Shown piece after piece: positions 45,151-54,966 of a stretch of 64,000 nt of DNA. Made by a program: the position numbers and the translations under genes. The notes below the pieces were generated by a model. That model was not told the origin of the DNA, made no database searches, and saw only the letters and a list, made by a program, of their open reading frames with translations. Location of the stretch: assembly GCF_963678795.1 (NCBI RefSeq), contig NZ_OY787452.1, forward strand, positions 1,054,001 through 1,118,000. The letters run 5' to 3'. The stretch is from an uncultured Methanoregula sp. GTDB lineage: Archaea; Halobacteriota; Methanomicrobia; Methanomicrobiales; Methanospirillaceae. Position 1 is the first letter of the stretch. Each line of letters opens with the position of its first letter.

Positions 45151-46026
45151 TTACAACGAAAGAGAGTTCCCGACCAGATCCTTGACCTGCTTCTCAAGTG
45201 CGGCGACCGTCCTGATATCGTGAATTGCATCTGCCTGGTCGACGAGAATCTGCCCGGCAGGAGTGATACCGAGATTGCCCAGGAATGCCCGGATGACCCG
45301 GGTGATACAGGTAAAGTTCTCCGTGCCTTGTCTTCCCGCTACAGAGAAGATCAGCCCCCGCTGCCCGGTTCTCCCGCCAAAAAGAACCCGTTCTGCGTGA
45401 TATGCCTGCATGCGGTCGATGACCAGCTTGAGACCCCCGGTCACGGTCTCGGTATAGACCGGTGAACAGATGATAATGAGCCGGGATCCCCGGATGGCGT
45501 CGATGATGCCGGTCATATCATCCGTAAAGACACAGGTCCCGGTATTATAGCACTGGTAGCACCCGATGCAGCAGTGGATGTCCATATCGTGGGGGTAGAT
45601 CACGTGCACGGTTTTTCCGGCCTCGTGTGCCGCAGCAGCAGCCCACAGGGAGAGGATACCACAATTCCCGTCAGGGCGGGGGCTTCCCTGGAGGATCACG
45701 ACATCGTATGTTTCCGCGGCATGGCGGGGCGGCCCTGTGATCCCGGTATCCTGGATGAATGCGTCCGGATTTTGCTCAAGTTCCTCTGTCCAGGTGTCGG
45801 CCTGAAGTCCGGCAGCAGTCTCTGCAGTCATGGAACTTAACGGGGAATACTCGTACGTGTTGGTGTGGTAGAGGGCAAGCACCCGGCCGTCCCTTGTCAC
45901 ACTCAAACGATAACGTACCATCCCGGGGTAGATTGCGGAGAAATCCTCCCGGACCAGGTTCAGGTCGCATGAACCTGTTCCATGCCCGATCTTCGCGTGG
46001 CGCAGATCTTCACGTACCGGTTCCAT
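45151..46026 (-). CDS. Iron-sulfur flavoprotein (flavodoxin-like FMN reductase)
   Basis: A protein of about 291 aa. Residues 105-285 are an NADPH-dependent FMN reductase/flavodoxin fold (VVILQGSPRPDGNCG phosphate loop). The compact cysteine motif at 153-165, CX2CX2CX5C, is the 4Fe-4S site of methanogen iron-sulfur flavoproteins (ISF). Residues 1-100 are an extra N-terminal domain with beta strands (RYRLSVTRDGRVLALYHT) that canonical ISFs of about 190 aa lack. ISFs reduce O2 or H2O2 with ferredoxin electrons. ATG 46026 is preferred over GTG 46029. Confidence 0.85.
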   Translation of the reverse strand: MEPVREDLRHAKIGHGTGSCDLNLVREDFSAIYPGMVRYRLSVTRDGRVLALYHTNTYEYSPLSSMTAETAAGLQADTWTEELEQNPDAFIQDTGITGPPRHAAETYDVVILQGSPRPDGNCGILSLWAAAAAHEAGKTVHVIYPHDMDIHCCIGCYQCYNTGTCVFTDDMTGIIDAIRGSRLIIICSPVYTETVTGGLKLVIDRMQAYHAERVLFGGRTGQRGLIFSVAGRQGTENFTCITRVIRAFLGNLGITPAGQILVDQADAIHDIRTVAALEKQVKDLVGNSLSL

Positions 46027-46122
46027 CACGATAGTATCCAGTGCCGGCGGTAAAAAAATATCGGGTCCGTGGTATCAGTTTATGGGATACCGGGGAACTC
46101 CACGCAATTCAGAGAAAAAAGA

Positions 46123-47316
46123 TTACTTCCGGACCCGTTCCCACGCCGTATCTTCAATTAATCTGAGCACATTCCGGACCGGCACCCCGATCTCGGCAGC
46201 GAATTTCCGGGCCGGTTCGTACTCCGCCTTGAGGGTGTAGACCGAACCATGCATCCACCCGCATTTCACGGGTATCTTCCGGTGTTTCCCGGCGATTTCG
46301 ATATCAACTTCCTCGATCGTGCGCTCCGCAATGAACCGGTGGACAGCCGGGATGCAGCGGATACCGAGCGTTCCGAGATCCCGGGCCATCAGTTCTGCAA
46401 GGACTGCGCTGGTATCCGGGAGGCTGATGACCCGGATGAGGAATCCCGGGCGGCCTTTCTTCATGATGATAGGTGTTGCGCTGGCGTCCCGTGCACCGGC
46501 ATCCATAAAGAGTGCAATGGCATGGGCGATCACCTCGCCGCTGACATCGTCCACGTTCGTTTCGAGGATATCTACGGTATCTTCCGGCATCCCGCCGGCA
46601 ACGGTTCCGGCTGTCTCCACTATCATGGCCCGGAGCACGTTCGGGGTGTGCTTGGGGTCACGGGTTCCGGCACCGTATCCGGTGGCGGTGATGGTATATG
46701 CCGGCAGGTCATTGACAGCCAGCGTGGCAAATTCCGCGAGAATGGCAGCCCCGGTGGGCGTGCAGAGTTCTCCCGTATGGCTGCCGGAGATCGTGGCGAG
46801 CCGGGTCTGTTTCAGGATGGCGGCAGTGGCCGGGGCAGGAATCGGGAAGGTGCCGTGCGAGCCGGTCCCGGTCCCTCCCCCGAGGGTAATTGGCAGGATC
46901 TGTATCCTGTCTACCGCGAGCGTGTGGAGAGCCGTGCAGGCCCCGATGATATCCGCAATCGCATCATCAGCACCGACCTCATGGAAGTGAACATGGTGGC
47001 CATGGACTTCCTCTTCTGCATCATTGATCCGTCTGAATATCCTGCGGGCCATTGCAAGCGCTGGTGCCGGGACACTGGCAGCAGCCTCATCGAGTCTCCC
47101 CTCCACATCTGCCAGTGTCCGGTGAGCCGGTGTCGACCGGGTGTCCACTTTGAGGGCACGGATCCCCGCCCGGGTAACCCGGGTGATGGCGGGTTCGGAT
47201 ACCACTGACGCCATCGCCCGGATGACCGTATCGCGGTCCGCCCCGCAGTCGAGCAGGGCTCCGGTGATCATATCGCCAGCCGCACCTCTGAACGGATCAA
47301 GAATGAGAACTCGCAT
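46123..47316 (-). CDS. larC: LarC-family nickel insertion protein (DUF111)
   Basis: A 397-aa LarC homologue. Landmarks are LDPFRGAAGDM at the N-terminus, the His-rich HGHHVHFHEVGADDAIADI near 102-120 (metal binding), TGELCTPTGAAIL near 178, ETNVDDVSGE near 250 and TPIIMKKGRPG near 280. In lactobacilli LarC inserts Ni into the pincer nucleotide cofactor of lactate racemase using CTP. LarB and LarE are not beside it, and the target enzyme in methanogens is unknown. It is divergent from cdc48, with only about 40 bases between starts. Confidence 0.9.
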   Translation of the reverse strand: MRVLILDPFRGAAGDMITGALLDCGADRDTVIRAMASVVSEPAITRVTRAGIRALKVDTRSTPAHRTLADVEGRLDEAAASVPAPALAMARRIFRRINDAEEEVHGHHVHFHEVGADDAIADIIGACTALHTLAVDRIQILPITLGGGTGTGSHGTFPIPAPATAAILKQTRLATISGSHTGELCTPTGAAILAEFATLAVNDLPAYTITATGYGAGTRDPKHTPNVLRAMIVETAGTVAGGMPEDTVDILETNVDDVSGEVIAHAIALFMDAGARDASATPIIMKKGRPGFLIRVISLPDTSAVLAELMARDLGTLGIRCIPAVHRFIAERTIEEVDIEIAGKHRKIPVKCGWMHGSVYTLKAEYEPARKFAAEIGVPVRNVLRLIEDTAWERVRK

Positions 47317-47324
47317 TTACAGTA

Positions 47325-47333
47325 CTTATAAAT
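47325..47333 (+). promoter_or_regulatory. TATA box of the CDC48-family ATPase gene
   Basis: CTTATAAAT, 26 bases before ATG 47359 and in the short gap to divergent larC. It predicts a transcript start within a few bases of the start codon, so a leaderless or near-leaderless mRNA. Confidence 0.5.
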
Positions 47334-47358
47334 CCCTGCGTATATGACTTTTAAGGTA

Positions 47359-49776
47359 ATGCCTGAAGTGCAATTGAGGGTGGATTCCGCGTATCCCGGC
47401 GATCAGGGTGGCGGAAAAGCCCGGCTGGATCCCGAGACGATGCTGCTTCTCAAGATCTCGCCCGGCGATCTGGTTGTAATCGAGGGAAAACGCAGGACCG
47501 TTGCCAAAGTCTGGCGGTCGCTTGTCGAGGACTGGAACCAGCGCAAGATACGGATCGATAACTTCACCCGGCAGAATGCCGGTGTCAGTATCGGCGATAC
47601 GGTAAAGATTTCCAAGATTACCGACGAGATCGAAGCGAAACGGGTTGTCCTTGCACCCCCGGAAGATCTCCCAAAGAAGATCCCGATAGCCAACAACCCG
47701 CATGTGGTCAACGGGCTCATCGATTTTCCGGTGGTCAAGAATGACACCATCCCGATCATGCTCGGTCTCCCGTTCATCCAGCCCCAGATTGTCGGGTTCA
47801 AGGTCGTGGAAGTTGAACCGGAGGAAGCTGTCATCATCACCAAGAATACCTCCATCGAATTCTCGGACAAGCCGGCAGCAGGCTTTGAGGGAGTAAAACG
47901 GTTCAGCTATGAGGATATCGGCGGATTAAAAGACGAGCTCCAGCGTCTCCGGGAAACAATCGAGCTCCCGCTCCGTCACCCCGAGCTCTTCCAGAAACTC
48001 GGGATAGAACCTCCCAAGGGAGTCCTCCTGTACGGTCCACCCGGGACAGGTAAGACGCTCATCGCAAAGGCGGTAGCAAGTGAGAGCGGTGCGCACTTCA
48101 TCTCGATTGCCGGCCCCGAAGTAATTTCGAAATATTATGGCGAGAGCGAGCAGCGCCTCCGCGAAGTCTTCGAGGAAGCCCGCGAGAATGCTCCCTCGAT
48201 CATCTTCATCGATGAACTGGACTCCATAGCCCCCCGCCGCGAGGAAGTGACCGGGGAAGTCGAGCGCCGGGTTGTTGCCCAGCTCCTCACCATGATGGAT
48301 GGTCTCGAGGAACGCGGGCAGGTCGTGGTCATCGGTGCCACAAACCGGGTAGACGCGATTGACGCCGCCCTCAGGAGGCCGGGCCGGTTCGATCGCGAGA
48401 TCGAGATCGGTGTCCCAAGCGAACCCGACCGTATCGAGATCCTGAAGATCCACACCCGGGGCATGCCGTTATCCGAGGATGTCAGCCTTGATACCCTTGC
48501 CCAGCAGACCCATGGTTTTGTCGGTGCTGACATTGCCGCCCTTGCCCGCGAGGCGGCAATCCGTGCCCTCCGCCGTTACCTGCCGGATCTCGACCTTGAT
48601 GCAGAGGAGATCCCGGCCGAGGTTCTTGACACACTCAAGGTGTATGCGAGCGACTTCCGGAGCGCCCAGCGGGATGTCGGACCGAGTGCTATGCGGGAAG
48701 TGATGCTCGAAGTTTCGCATGTGAAATGGCAGAACGTGGGGGGTCTGGAATCTGCCAAGACCGAAGTCCGCGAGGCAATCGAACTCCCGCTCACCGACCG
48801 GCAGAAGTTCGAGGATCTCGGTATCGAACCCCCGCGCGGTATCCTTCTCTATGGTCCCCCCGGGACAGGAAAGACACTCATAGCAAAAGCTGTTGCGAGC
48901 GAGAGCGGGGCGAACTTCATCCCCGTTCGTGGCCCCCAGCTCCTCTCCAAGTGGGTAGGGGAAAGCGAGCGGGCAGTCCGCGAGGTCTTCAAGAAGGCCC
49001 GGCAGGTCTCCCCCTCGATCATCTTCTTTGACGAGATTGATGCCCTTGCCCCCTCGCGGGGTTCTAGCAGCGATTCCCATGTCAGCGATAACGTCCTTAA
49101 CCAGATCTTAACCGAGATGGATGGCCTCGAGGAACTCAAGGATGTCGTGGTTATGGGTGCAACGAACCGCCCGGATATCGTGGACCCGGCACTCCTGAGA
49201 GCAGGCCGGTTTGACCGTCTCGTGTATATTGGGGAACCCACACTCGATGACCGCAAAAAGATCATCAGTATCCACACCCGTTTCATGCCGGTCGAGGGAT
49301 CAACGCTCGAAGAGGTTGTCCGGCTGACGGAGAAATATTCCGAGGATGCGATCGCGGAACTGGTCGAGAAGCTCGGCAAGGACAAGACGGTTAACTGCAG
49401 CGATCTCAAACCCCTCGTCACTCCGCCGCCAGAGGAGAGTGCCGGCCTGCCCACCGGGTCGCGCCGCAAACGGCTCATCGAATTATTCTCGGAGAATAAC
49501 CTGGTCTTTGCCGATCCCGCGAGGGAGAGTCTCGCGGCCTCCCTTGCTGCCGAGACCGAAGGCTTTGTTGGCTCGGACCTCGAAGCCCTCTGCCGGGAAG
49601 CCGGCATGCTCGCCCTCAGGGATAACGTATCCGTAGTGACCCGGCAGCATTTTGCCGAGGCGCAGAAGAAGGTCCACCCGACCATGAACGAGAACCTGCG
49701 CGATTACTATGGCAAGATCCAGCAGTTCTTCAAAGGCGGACTCCCAAAGAAAGTCCAGCCGATGGAATACCAGTAA
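47359..49776 (+). CDS. CDC48/VAT-type AAA+ ATPase
   Basis: About 805 aa: a double-psi-barrel N-domain (residues 1-180, start [15 protein letters not shown]), then two AAA domains. D1: Walker A GPPGTGKT near 227, Walker [16 protein letters not shown] with [22 protein letters not shown]2: GPPGTGKT near 500, [32 protein letters not shown]. The enzyme unfolds proteins for the archaeal proteasome. D2 has an insert of about 60 aa between the lid helices (near residues 660-720) that standard VAT lacks. ATG 47359 follows AAGGTA and fits the TATA box; ATG 47344 is in frame but would start before the expected transcript start. Confidence 0.93.
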   Translation: MPEVQLRVDSAYPGDQGGGKARLDPETMLLLKISPGDLVVIEGKRRTVAKVWRSLVEDWNQRKIRIDNFTRQNAGVSIGDTVKISKITDEIEAKRVVLAPPEDLPKKIPIANNPHVVNGLIDFPVVKNDTIPIMLGLPFIQPQIVGFKVVEVEPEEAVIITKNTSIEFSDKPAAGFEGVKRFSYEDIGGLKDELQRLRETIELPLRHPELFQKLGIEPPKGVLLYGPPGTGKTLIAKAVASESGAHFISIAGPEVISKYYGESEQRLREVFEEARENAPSIIFIDELDSIAPRREEVTGEVERRVVAQLLTMMDGLEERGQVVVIGATNRVDAIDAALRRPGRFDREIEIGVPSEPDRIEILKIHTRGMPLSEDVSLDTLAQQTHGFVGADIAALAREAAIRALRRYLPDLDLDAEEIPAEVLDTLKVYASDFRSAQRDVGPSAMREVMLEVSHVKWQNVGGLESAKTEVREAIELPLTDRQKFEDLGIEPPRGILLYGPPGTGKTLIAKAVASESGANFIPVRGPQLLSKWVGESERAVREVFKKARQVSPSIIFFDEIDALAPSRGSSSDSHVSDNVLNQILTEMDGLEELKDVVVMGATNRPDIVDPALLRAGRFDRLVYIGEPTLDDRKKIISIHTRFMPVEGSTLEEVVRLTEKYSEDAIAELVEKLGKDKTVNCSDLKPLVTPPPEESAGLPTGSRRKRLIELFSENNLVFADPARESLAASLAAETEGFVGSDLEALCREAGMLALRDNVSVVTRQHFAEAQKKVHPTMNENLRDYYGKIQQFFKGGLPKKVQPMEYQ

Positions 49777-49788
49777 TTTCTTTTTTTT
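49777..49788 (+). terminator. T-run terminator after the CDC48-family gene
   Basis: TTTCTTTTTTTT directly after the stop codon, reaching the stop of the convergent exporter gene. It acts for the plus strand only. Confidence 0.55.
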
Positions 49789-50593
49789 AGCCGCTCACAA
49801 GCATCAGCACACCAATCAGCACCATGAGCCCGGCAAAGATGATCTGCAGGTTCCGGCCTGAGCAGCTGTGGGCGAACCGCACGCCAAGCCGGGCCAGCGG
49901 GATGGTGGTGACAGCGAGAATCGAAAACGTGAGAAGATCCACGTACCCGATTGAGTACGGTGGCAGCCCTGCGACCCCAAGGCCGTTGATGACATACGCA
50001 ATAACGGCCCCAGCCGCAGAGAAGATGAGGCAGGCCGAGGAGGTCCCAACCGCCCGGTGGATCGGATAGCCAAGGAAGATGACGAGGATGGGCACCAGCA
50101 GGGCACCGCCGCCGAGCCCGGTCAGTCCCGATAAGATGCCGATGAAAAACCCGATGAAAAGATACTGGACAGATGATCCACGGGGCTCGCAGGCAGGGCA
50201 TTCCCGGAGGTGCCAGACCATGCGGATGGCCATGATAAGAATAAAAACGGCAAAGAATATCCGGAGGACACTGCCCGGAATGTGGGAAGCAACCATTCCC
50301 CCGGCAATGCCTCCGAAGATGGCGGTAAGGCCCATCGGAGCGGCAGCCTTCCAGTCCACAGCCCCGTGCCGGTGATGTCCGAGCGCCCCGCTTATCATTG
50401 TCGGGATTATCACGGCCAGCGATGTACCGAAAGCAAGACGGGTTGCAAGTGTGGAGTCCATCCCCCCGGCGGTATACAGCCAGAACTGGACCGGGGTCAT
50501 CAGGGAGCCGCCCCCGATACCAAACAGTCCGGATACAGTACCGGCAATAATCCCCGTGAAAAAGAGGCAGGCAGACTGGATGAGGGGATCCAT
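49787..50593 (-). CDS. TauE/SafE family (sulfite exporter-like) membrane protein
   Basis: A 268-aa protein with about 8 membrane helices in two homologous halves. Each half starts with the family motif: GIIAGTVSGLFGIGGGSLMTP near 15-35 and IGILSGLTGLGGGALLVP near 155-172. The family exports sulfite, sulfoacetate or other anions, or sulfur compounds in general. The midpoint loop carries CPACEP, two cysteines on the cytoplasmic or outer side. Substrate unknown. It diverges from the isochorismatase-family gene by about 70 bases. Confidence 0.87.
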   Translation of the reverse strand: MDPLIQSACLFFTGIIAGTVSGLFGIGGGSLMTPVQFWLYTAGGMDSTLATRLAFGTSLAVIIPTMISGALGHHRHGAVDWKAAAPMGLTAIFGGIAGGMVASHIPGSVLRIFFAVFILIMAIRMVWHLRECPACEPRGSSVQYLFIGFFIGILSGLTGLGGGALLVPILVIFLGYPIHRAVGTSSACLIFSAAGAVIAYVINGLGVAGLPPYSIGYVDLLTFSILAVTTIPLARLGVRFAHSCSGRNLQIIFAGLMVLIGVLMLVSG

Positions 50594-50663
50594 TGTAAGG
50601 CTCTGGAAATCTTCTGCACAGTTATTATGTGCCAGGCCTGAAATATTCTACGGGGAACTCTCA

Positions 50664-51248
50664 ATGGAAAAAGCAGCACTTCTTATCATCGATATGCAGA
50701 ACGATTTTGTCCTGGAGGGAAAACCGCTGAAAGTTGCAGGGGCACCGGCAGTGATCCCGAAGATCCAGGCTGTGCTTGCCGAATTCAGGAAGCGAACCCT
50801 GCCGGTCATCCATGTGCTCCGGGTGCACCGGAAGGATGGATCGGACGTGGAGATCATCCGCCGGGATCGTTTCGCGAAGGTACCCTTTGCAGTGGAAGGG
50901 ACACACGGAGCCGCCGTCATAGACGAACTGGCGCCTCTTCCCGGGGAATATATTCTTAAAAAGACCCGGATGAGCGCATTTATCGCAACTGAACTCGATC
51001 TGATGCTCAGGACCCTTGGTGTCACGACTCTTGTGGTCTGCGGCATCCAGACCCCCAACTGCGTCCGGACAACCGTCTTCGACGGGATTGCGTACAATTA
51101 TCCGGTCATGCTCGTTGATGATGCAACCGGGGCAGCGTCCGATGAAATCCACCGGGCTAATGTCCGGGACATGCAGAATATCGGCATACAGGTCGTACAT
51201 GCTGCAGGTGTCGGGAAACTAATCGATTCGCTGAACGCGGGAACGTAA
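50664..51248 (+). CDS. Isochorismatase-family cysteine hydrolase
   Basis: A 194-aa alpha/beta hydrolase of the isochorismatase/nicotinamidase superfamily: ALLIIDMQNDF with catalytic Asp near residue 11, an intact Lys in ILKKTRMSAF near 97, and the nucleophile Cys in GIQTPNCVRTT near 133. ATG 50664 is chosen because the family starts at this Met; GGGGAA lies about 10 bases upstream. Substrates in this family range from nicotinamide to ureidoacrylate and peroxyureidoacrylate, so specificity stays open. Confidence 0.88.
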   Translation: MEKAALLIIDMQNDFVLEGKPLKVAGAPAVIPKIQAVLAEFRKRTLPVIHVLRVHRKDGSDVEIIRRDRFAKVPFAVEGTHGAAVIDELAPLPGEYILKKTRMSAFIATELDLMLRTLGVTTLVVCGIQTPNCVRTTVFDGIAYNYPVMLVDDATGAASDEIHRANVRDMQNIGIQVVHAAGVGKLIDSLNAGT

Positions 51249-51338
51249 ACGGGATTGGATTGCCCTCCCATTTGTTACCTTTTTTCCGGGGTTCCCGGTG
51301 CCGATTGTTAAAATCCCGGGAATTGCAACAGGATTTTG

Positions 51339-52050
51339 TCAGGGATGTTTTATCGGCTCGCCAAAAAAACGGGAATACACATATTTTGCGAATGCGATTC
51401 CGGGCATATCAACGAACCGGTACATGAGATATGAAGCCAGGAAGAGGAGGGGGATGGTCAGGAGGAATACACAGATTCCGGTCAGGAGCCTCAACTGATA
51501 ATCGAAAACAACTCTCAGAATAAAATACGAGAAGGTGTTGATTACCACCATATGGATGAGGTACAGTGAGAAGGAGATCTTCCCGAGAAAGACCGGGACG
51601 CGTGTTGAAAGCAGCTTCTCAAGCCATAGGGAGTTCAGTAACACGACAAGTATCAGAACCGCTCCTATGATATATAAGAAATCCATGGAGATGCACCACT
51701 GGGATTTATCGGTGATGAAGCAGCAAACGGCAGAGAAGCAAGTATCAGGTCTCCGAAACTTCCGATACCTGAGTAAAGAGAGCTGCCGAATGGTATGGAT
51801 GGATAGGTTCCAAGGAGGATTCTACCAGAATCTCGTGGTTTCCGGTTTTGAAAAATGCGTACGTAGGAACGTAGCCGCTTAGCACAAAAAAGATCGATAC
51901 TACGAACAGGCGGCCAAAAAAGAAGATTGCCACAAGGATGGAAACGAAATATGAGGAGCAGATGATAAAACCCGGAGCAAAATGCCCTGCAAAAACCGCA
52001 AACGCGGCAAGACCCCGCAGACCGTCAAGATAAGCAATCTTCTCTGCCAT
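51339..52050 (-). pseudogene. Remnant of an acyltransferase-3 family gene
   Basis: Two pieces in different frames. The first (52050 down to about 51830) starts with EKIAYLDGLRGLAAFAVFAGHF, the N-terminal helix of acyltransferase-3 proteins with its conserved catalytic-type His, then continues as unrelated residues to a stop at 51745. The second (51686-51339) holds the C-terminal helices, including FLGKISFSLYLIHM. A whole protein needs about 350-400 aa, but the span allows only about 237, so about 130 aa of the middle are missing as well as the frame. Such enzymes O-acylate surface sugars. Loss of modification is likely. Confidence 0.8.
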
Positions 52051-52250
52051 ACTGTGCCTCCTGCATTATCCCGTCTGCGGAGCTGGTCCAGGAAATACAG
52101 AAACGATTCTTCGCCGGTATGCATTTCTGCAGGAATCAGTTCATTTCAGAAATGGGCTTATTAATGTGCACGGGCATGAATTTTAACCCCGTTCCGGGTT
52201 CTATTTGTGAAAAAGAGCGGTTGCCGGTAATCTCCCGGGAGTCAGAATAC

Positions 52251-52568
52251 CTATTCGCAGTAAGGATCGTTTGCCCACTCCTCGATGATCTTTTTAGGAG
52301 GCTTGCCGCCCCGCCGGTGGTGGTGCTGGGGGGATTCCGCCCGGTCCTGATCAGAATCCTCATCGTCAATATCGGTCGCCTTCGCCGGGGCTTCCTGCGG
52401 GTTCTCCTGCGCCGGCCTCTGGGGTTGCTGATCCCTGTGGGAATAGTGCCGCTGGCCGCCCGGGTGCCGGCCCCGGTTCCGCCGGTCATTTCTCTGCGGT
52501 CCCTGGGGGTTTTGTCCCTGCCTGGGCTGGCCGCCGGTGGTTTGTGGCTCCGTCTTTTCGTCTTCCAT
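52251..52568 (-). CDS. Small disordered polar protein
   Basis: ATG 52568 to stop gives 105 aa, extremely rich in Gln, Arg, Pro, Asp and His, without hydrophobic core: MEDEKTEPQTTGG start, NDRRNRGRHPGGQRH and HHHRRGGKPPKK segments. The end KKIIEEWANDPYCE is the only part that looks like a conserved linear motif. It is clearly disordered; RG-like stretches could bind RNA. No family is recognised. The open frame on the other strand is an equal length or longer, but its residues look like a random translation. Confidence 0.55.
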   Translation of the reverse strand: MEDEKTEPQTTGGQPRQGQNPQGPQRNDRRNRGRHPGGQRHYSHRDQQPQRPAQENPQEAPAKATDIDDEDSDQDRAESPQHHHRRGGKPPKKIIEEWANDPYCE

Positions 52569-52659
52569 AACGTTCAGACTGATAAATCGGGGCAGGAACC
52601 ACAAATAGTTTGGCATAGCATATGGAGAAAACCGGATTTGAAGCACCAGTAATGAACAC

Positions 52660-52667
52660 CTATATAC
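52660..52667 (+). promoter_or_regulatory. TATA box of the acyl-CoA ligase gene
   Basis: CTATATAC about 43 bases before ATG 52707; it gives a leader of roughly 15-20 bases. Confidence 0.45.
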
Positions 52668-52706
52668 ATCAACGCCCAAAAATGTTTAAAGAACCAGCGA
52701 GCCCGC

Positions 52707-54248
52707 ATGTCCAACGTCACTACCCTGCTTGATGCAAAGAGCGTTCCGGAAGCCAAAGCAGCACTCGTCTGCCCCTCACGGAACGAGACCTACAGTTATA
52801 AAAAACTCCGGGAAGAGATGAACCGGGTAGGCCTTGGTCTCCTCACCCTCGGTGTAAAAAAAGGCGACCGGGTCTGCATCTATCTCGACAGTTCACCGGA
52901 ATACCTGATCAGCTACTTTGCTATCTGGCGTATTGGCGCGGTTGCCGTTCCCACCAACATCGTTTACCGTGGTGAGGAACTGCTGCACGTAATCAATGAC
53001 GCAGGCGCCTGTGCCGTCATCACTGACGGGAAGGGAGTGGAGATTATTGCAGGTATCCGGAAGAATGCCCCGACGCTATCTCATATCATCTCTATCGGGG
53101 GTCATGGTGAAGGAATTACTGCCTGGAGTTCGTTTGTTGTGGCAAATCCGGCCATGCGGGCTGTAAACTGTTCAACAGAAGATCTCTGTCATATCCAGTA
53201 TACTGCGGGAACCACCGGTAACCCTAAAGGTGCCATGCTCACGCATGGCAACTGGATGACGGCTCTCGACACCGAACGCGACGCTCTCCGGCTGCGTCCG
53301 GTTGACATCTATCTCGGCATCTACCCGATGGGCCATGTCGGGCTGTCATGGGGACTTTCGGTAATCCGGGCCGGTGGCACGTACGTGATGATGGAACGGT
53401 TCGATCTTGATTCGTATCTTGCTCTCGCGGAGAGATACAATGTCTCGATCCTTGCCGGTATGCCGCCGGTTATCTACTCACTTGTCCATTCACCTCCGGG
53501 AACGGAAGAGCGGCTGAAAACCGCGAGGGTAATCATATCCGGCGGGGGTCAGCTTCTCCCCTCGGTCTGGGAAGCATTTGACCGGCGGTATCACATTCCG
53601 GTGGCAAACTCGTACGGGCTGTCGGAAACGATCGTGATCGGGTCCGGGACAACCACCCTTCCCGAATACCCGCACTTGACCAAGGATTTCCAGAGTGTCG
53701 GGGTTGCGGTCGGGTATACCGAGCTGCGAATCGTGGATGCCGGCGATCCGGAGAAGGAACAGGCTGCGGGTGAGAACGGCGAGATTGCAATCCGGGGGCC
53801 GGCAGTGGCAAAAGGGTACTGGAACCTGCCCAACGCAACCCGCGAAGTGTTCCGGCACGATGGCTGGTTCCTCACGGGCGATATCGGGAATCTGGACACG
53901 GACGGGATTCTCTGCATCACGGACCGGAAAAAGGACATGATCATCATGTCTGGCTGGAAGATCTATCCAACTGAAGTGGAGAACGTTATTATCCAGCATC
54001 CTGCCGTAATGGATGTAGCTGTTTTCGGGGTTCCCGATGAGCGTAAAGGCGAGATCCCAGTTGCCGCCCTGGTACTCAGGCCCGGCAGTTCGCTCTCTGA
54101 AGCTGAACTTGAAACGTACTGCCGCGATCACCTGGCCGGCTACAAGATCCCGCGCCGTCTCGTGATAACCGAATCGCTGCCACGGGTCCATGGCTGGAAA
54201 TTGCTCAGAAGGGATCTCCGGAAAAAATTCGGTGATTTACGGCCCTGA
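52707..54248 (+). CDS. AMP-forming acyl-CoA synthetase (long-chain ligase type)
   Basis: A 513-aa ANL-superfamily enzyme that activates a carboxylate with ATP to acyl-AMP and then the CoA thioester. The P-loop-like motif is YTAGTTGNPKGAMLTH near 170-185, then SYGLSET near 300, GWFLTGDIG near 390, DRKKDMIIMSGWKIYP near 412, and a C-terminal Lys in GWKLLRRDLR near 498 (SGK in most relatives, here GWK). Methanogens lack fatty-acid beta-oxidation, so it may serve acetate or aryl acids; the acyl substrate cannot be read. Confidence 0.85.
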   Translation: MSNVTTLLDAKSVPEAKAALVCPSRNETYSYKKLREEMNRVGLGLLTLGVKKGDRVCIYLDSSPEYLISYFAIWRIGAVAVPTNIVYRGEELLHVINDAGACAVITDGKGVEIIAGIRKNAPTLSHIISIGGHGEGITAWSSFVVANPAMRAVNCSTEDLCHIQYTAGTTGNPKGAMLTHGNWMTALDTERDALRLRPVDIYLGIYPMGHVGLSWGLSVIRAGGTYVMMERFDLDSYLALAERYNVSILAGMPPVIYSLVHSPPGTEERLKTARVIISGGGQLLPSVWEAFDRRYHIPVANSYGLSETIVIGSGTTTLPEYPHLTKDFQSVGVAVGYTELRIVDAGDPEKEQAAGENGEIAIRGPAVAKGYWNLPNATREVFRHDGWFLTGDIGNLDTDGILCITDRKKDMIIMSGWKIYPTEVENVIIQHPAVMDVAVFGVPDERKGEIPVAALVLRPGSSLSEAELETYCRDHLAGYKIPRRLVITESLPRVHGWKLLRRDLRKKFGDLRP

Positions 54249-54342
54249 TTTGCAAATCGCGGAATATTCTGCGACAAAATTTCCCGGGTCCCAAAAACCT
54301 TTTTAAGAGCCTGGTAAATAATACTCTCCGGAGCAATCGCTG

Positions 54343-54966
54343 TTGGACACACGAACCCGTATCCAGGATCTCCCGGTCAGCGGAAGAACAAAAAGACGAT
54401 CCACCGGTATTGTAGGGCTCAACCTGCTTCTTGATGGCGGGTTTCCCGAGGGGACCCTTATCATGATCTACGGGACAGCGGTTGCCGGTGTCGACCTTGC
54501 AGCGAAACAGTTCTGGAAGGCGGAGGGAGGAGAAGAAGGTACGTACCTGATGAACGACGGCGATGTTGAGATCGGCATGATCGATGCCATCGACCTTCAC
54601 CCTGAGATGTACCTCCAGCAGATGGCGGGCAGCCGGCTCGTGGTGGATTCGCTCTCAACTATCATCATCAGATATGGTATCGATGGTGCCCTTAAGTTCC
54701 TCACTCTCGCCCGCGAAGCGATCAGAAATCGCGGGGCAAACCTGGTGTTTGTGGTCTATTCAGGTATTCACACCCCGATGGAGATAACCAGGGTCATGCG
54801 GGCAGCAGATATTGTCATCGAGTTCAAGACCGATGTCCACCAGAGCGAGATCGAGCGGACGCTCGCAGTGCACAAGATCCGGAATGCTGCTGCACCCCAG
54901 CGACTGCTGCCGTTCATCATCACTGAAAAAGGGATCGAGGCATCGACAACATCGAGAGTTGTGTAA
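54343..54966 (+). CDS. KaiC/RecA-like protein without P-loop
   Basis: A 207-aa protein with the RecA-like fold of the KaiC/GvpD class: STGIVGLNLLLDGGFPEGTLIMIYG at the N-terminus, LVVDSLSTIIIRY in place of Walker B, and HKIRNAAAPQR at the end. The Walker A GxxGxGKT position reads YGTAVAGVDLA (43-53), so no Lys-Thr is present and ATP binding is doubtful. TTG 54343 is the start; GGAG 9 bases upstream supports it, and no ATG is suitable. Possibly a regulatory subunit for an active KaiC-like protein elsewhere. Monocistronic. Confidence 0.75.
   Translation: MDTRTRIQDLPVSGRTKRRSTGIVGLNLLLDGGFPEGTLIMIYGTAVAGVDLAAKQFWKAEGGEEGTYLMNDGDVEIGMIDAIDLHPEMYLQQMAGSRLVVDSLSTIIIRYGIDGALKFLTLAREAIRNRGANLVFVVYSGIHTPMEITRVMRAADIVIEFKTDVHQSEIERTLAVHKIRNAAAPQRLLPFIITEKGIEASTTSRVV

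Noticed and set aside
52119..52652. A 177-codon plus-strand frame opposite the small disordered protein
   Set aside because: Composition is Arg/Gly/Pro/Leu without motif or ribosome binding site; the minus frame has a plausible start and a conserved-looking end.
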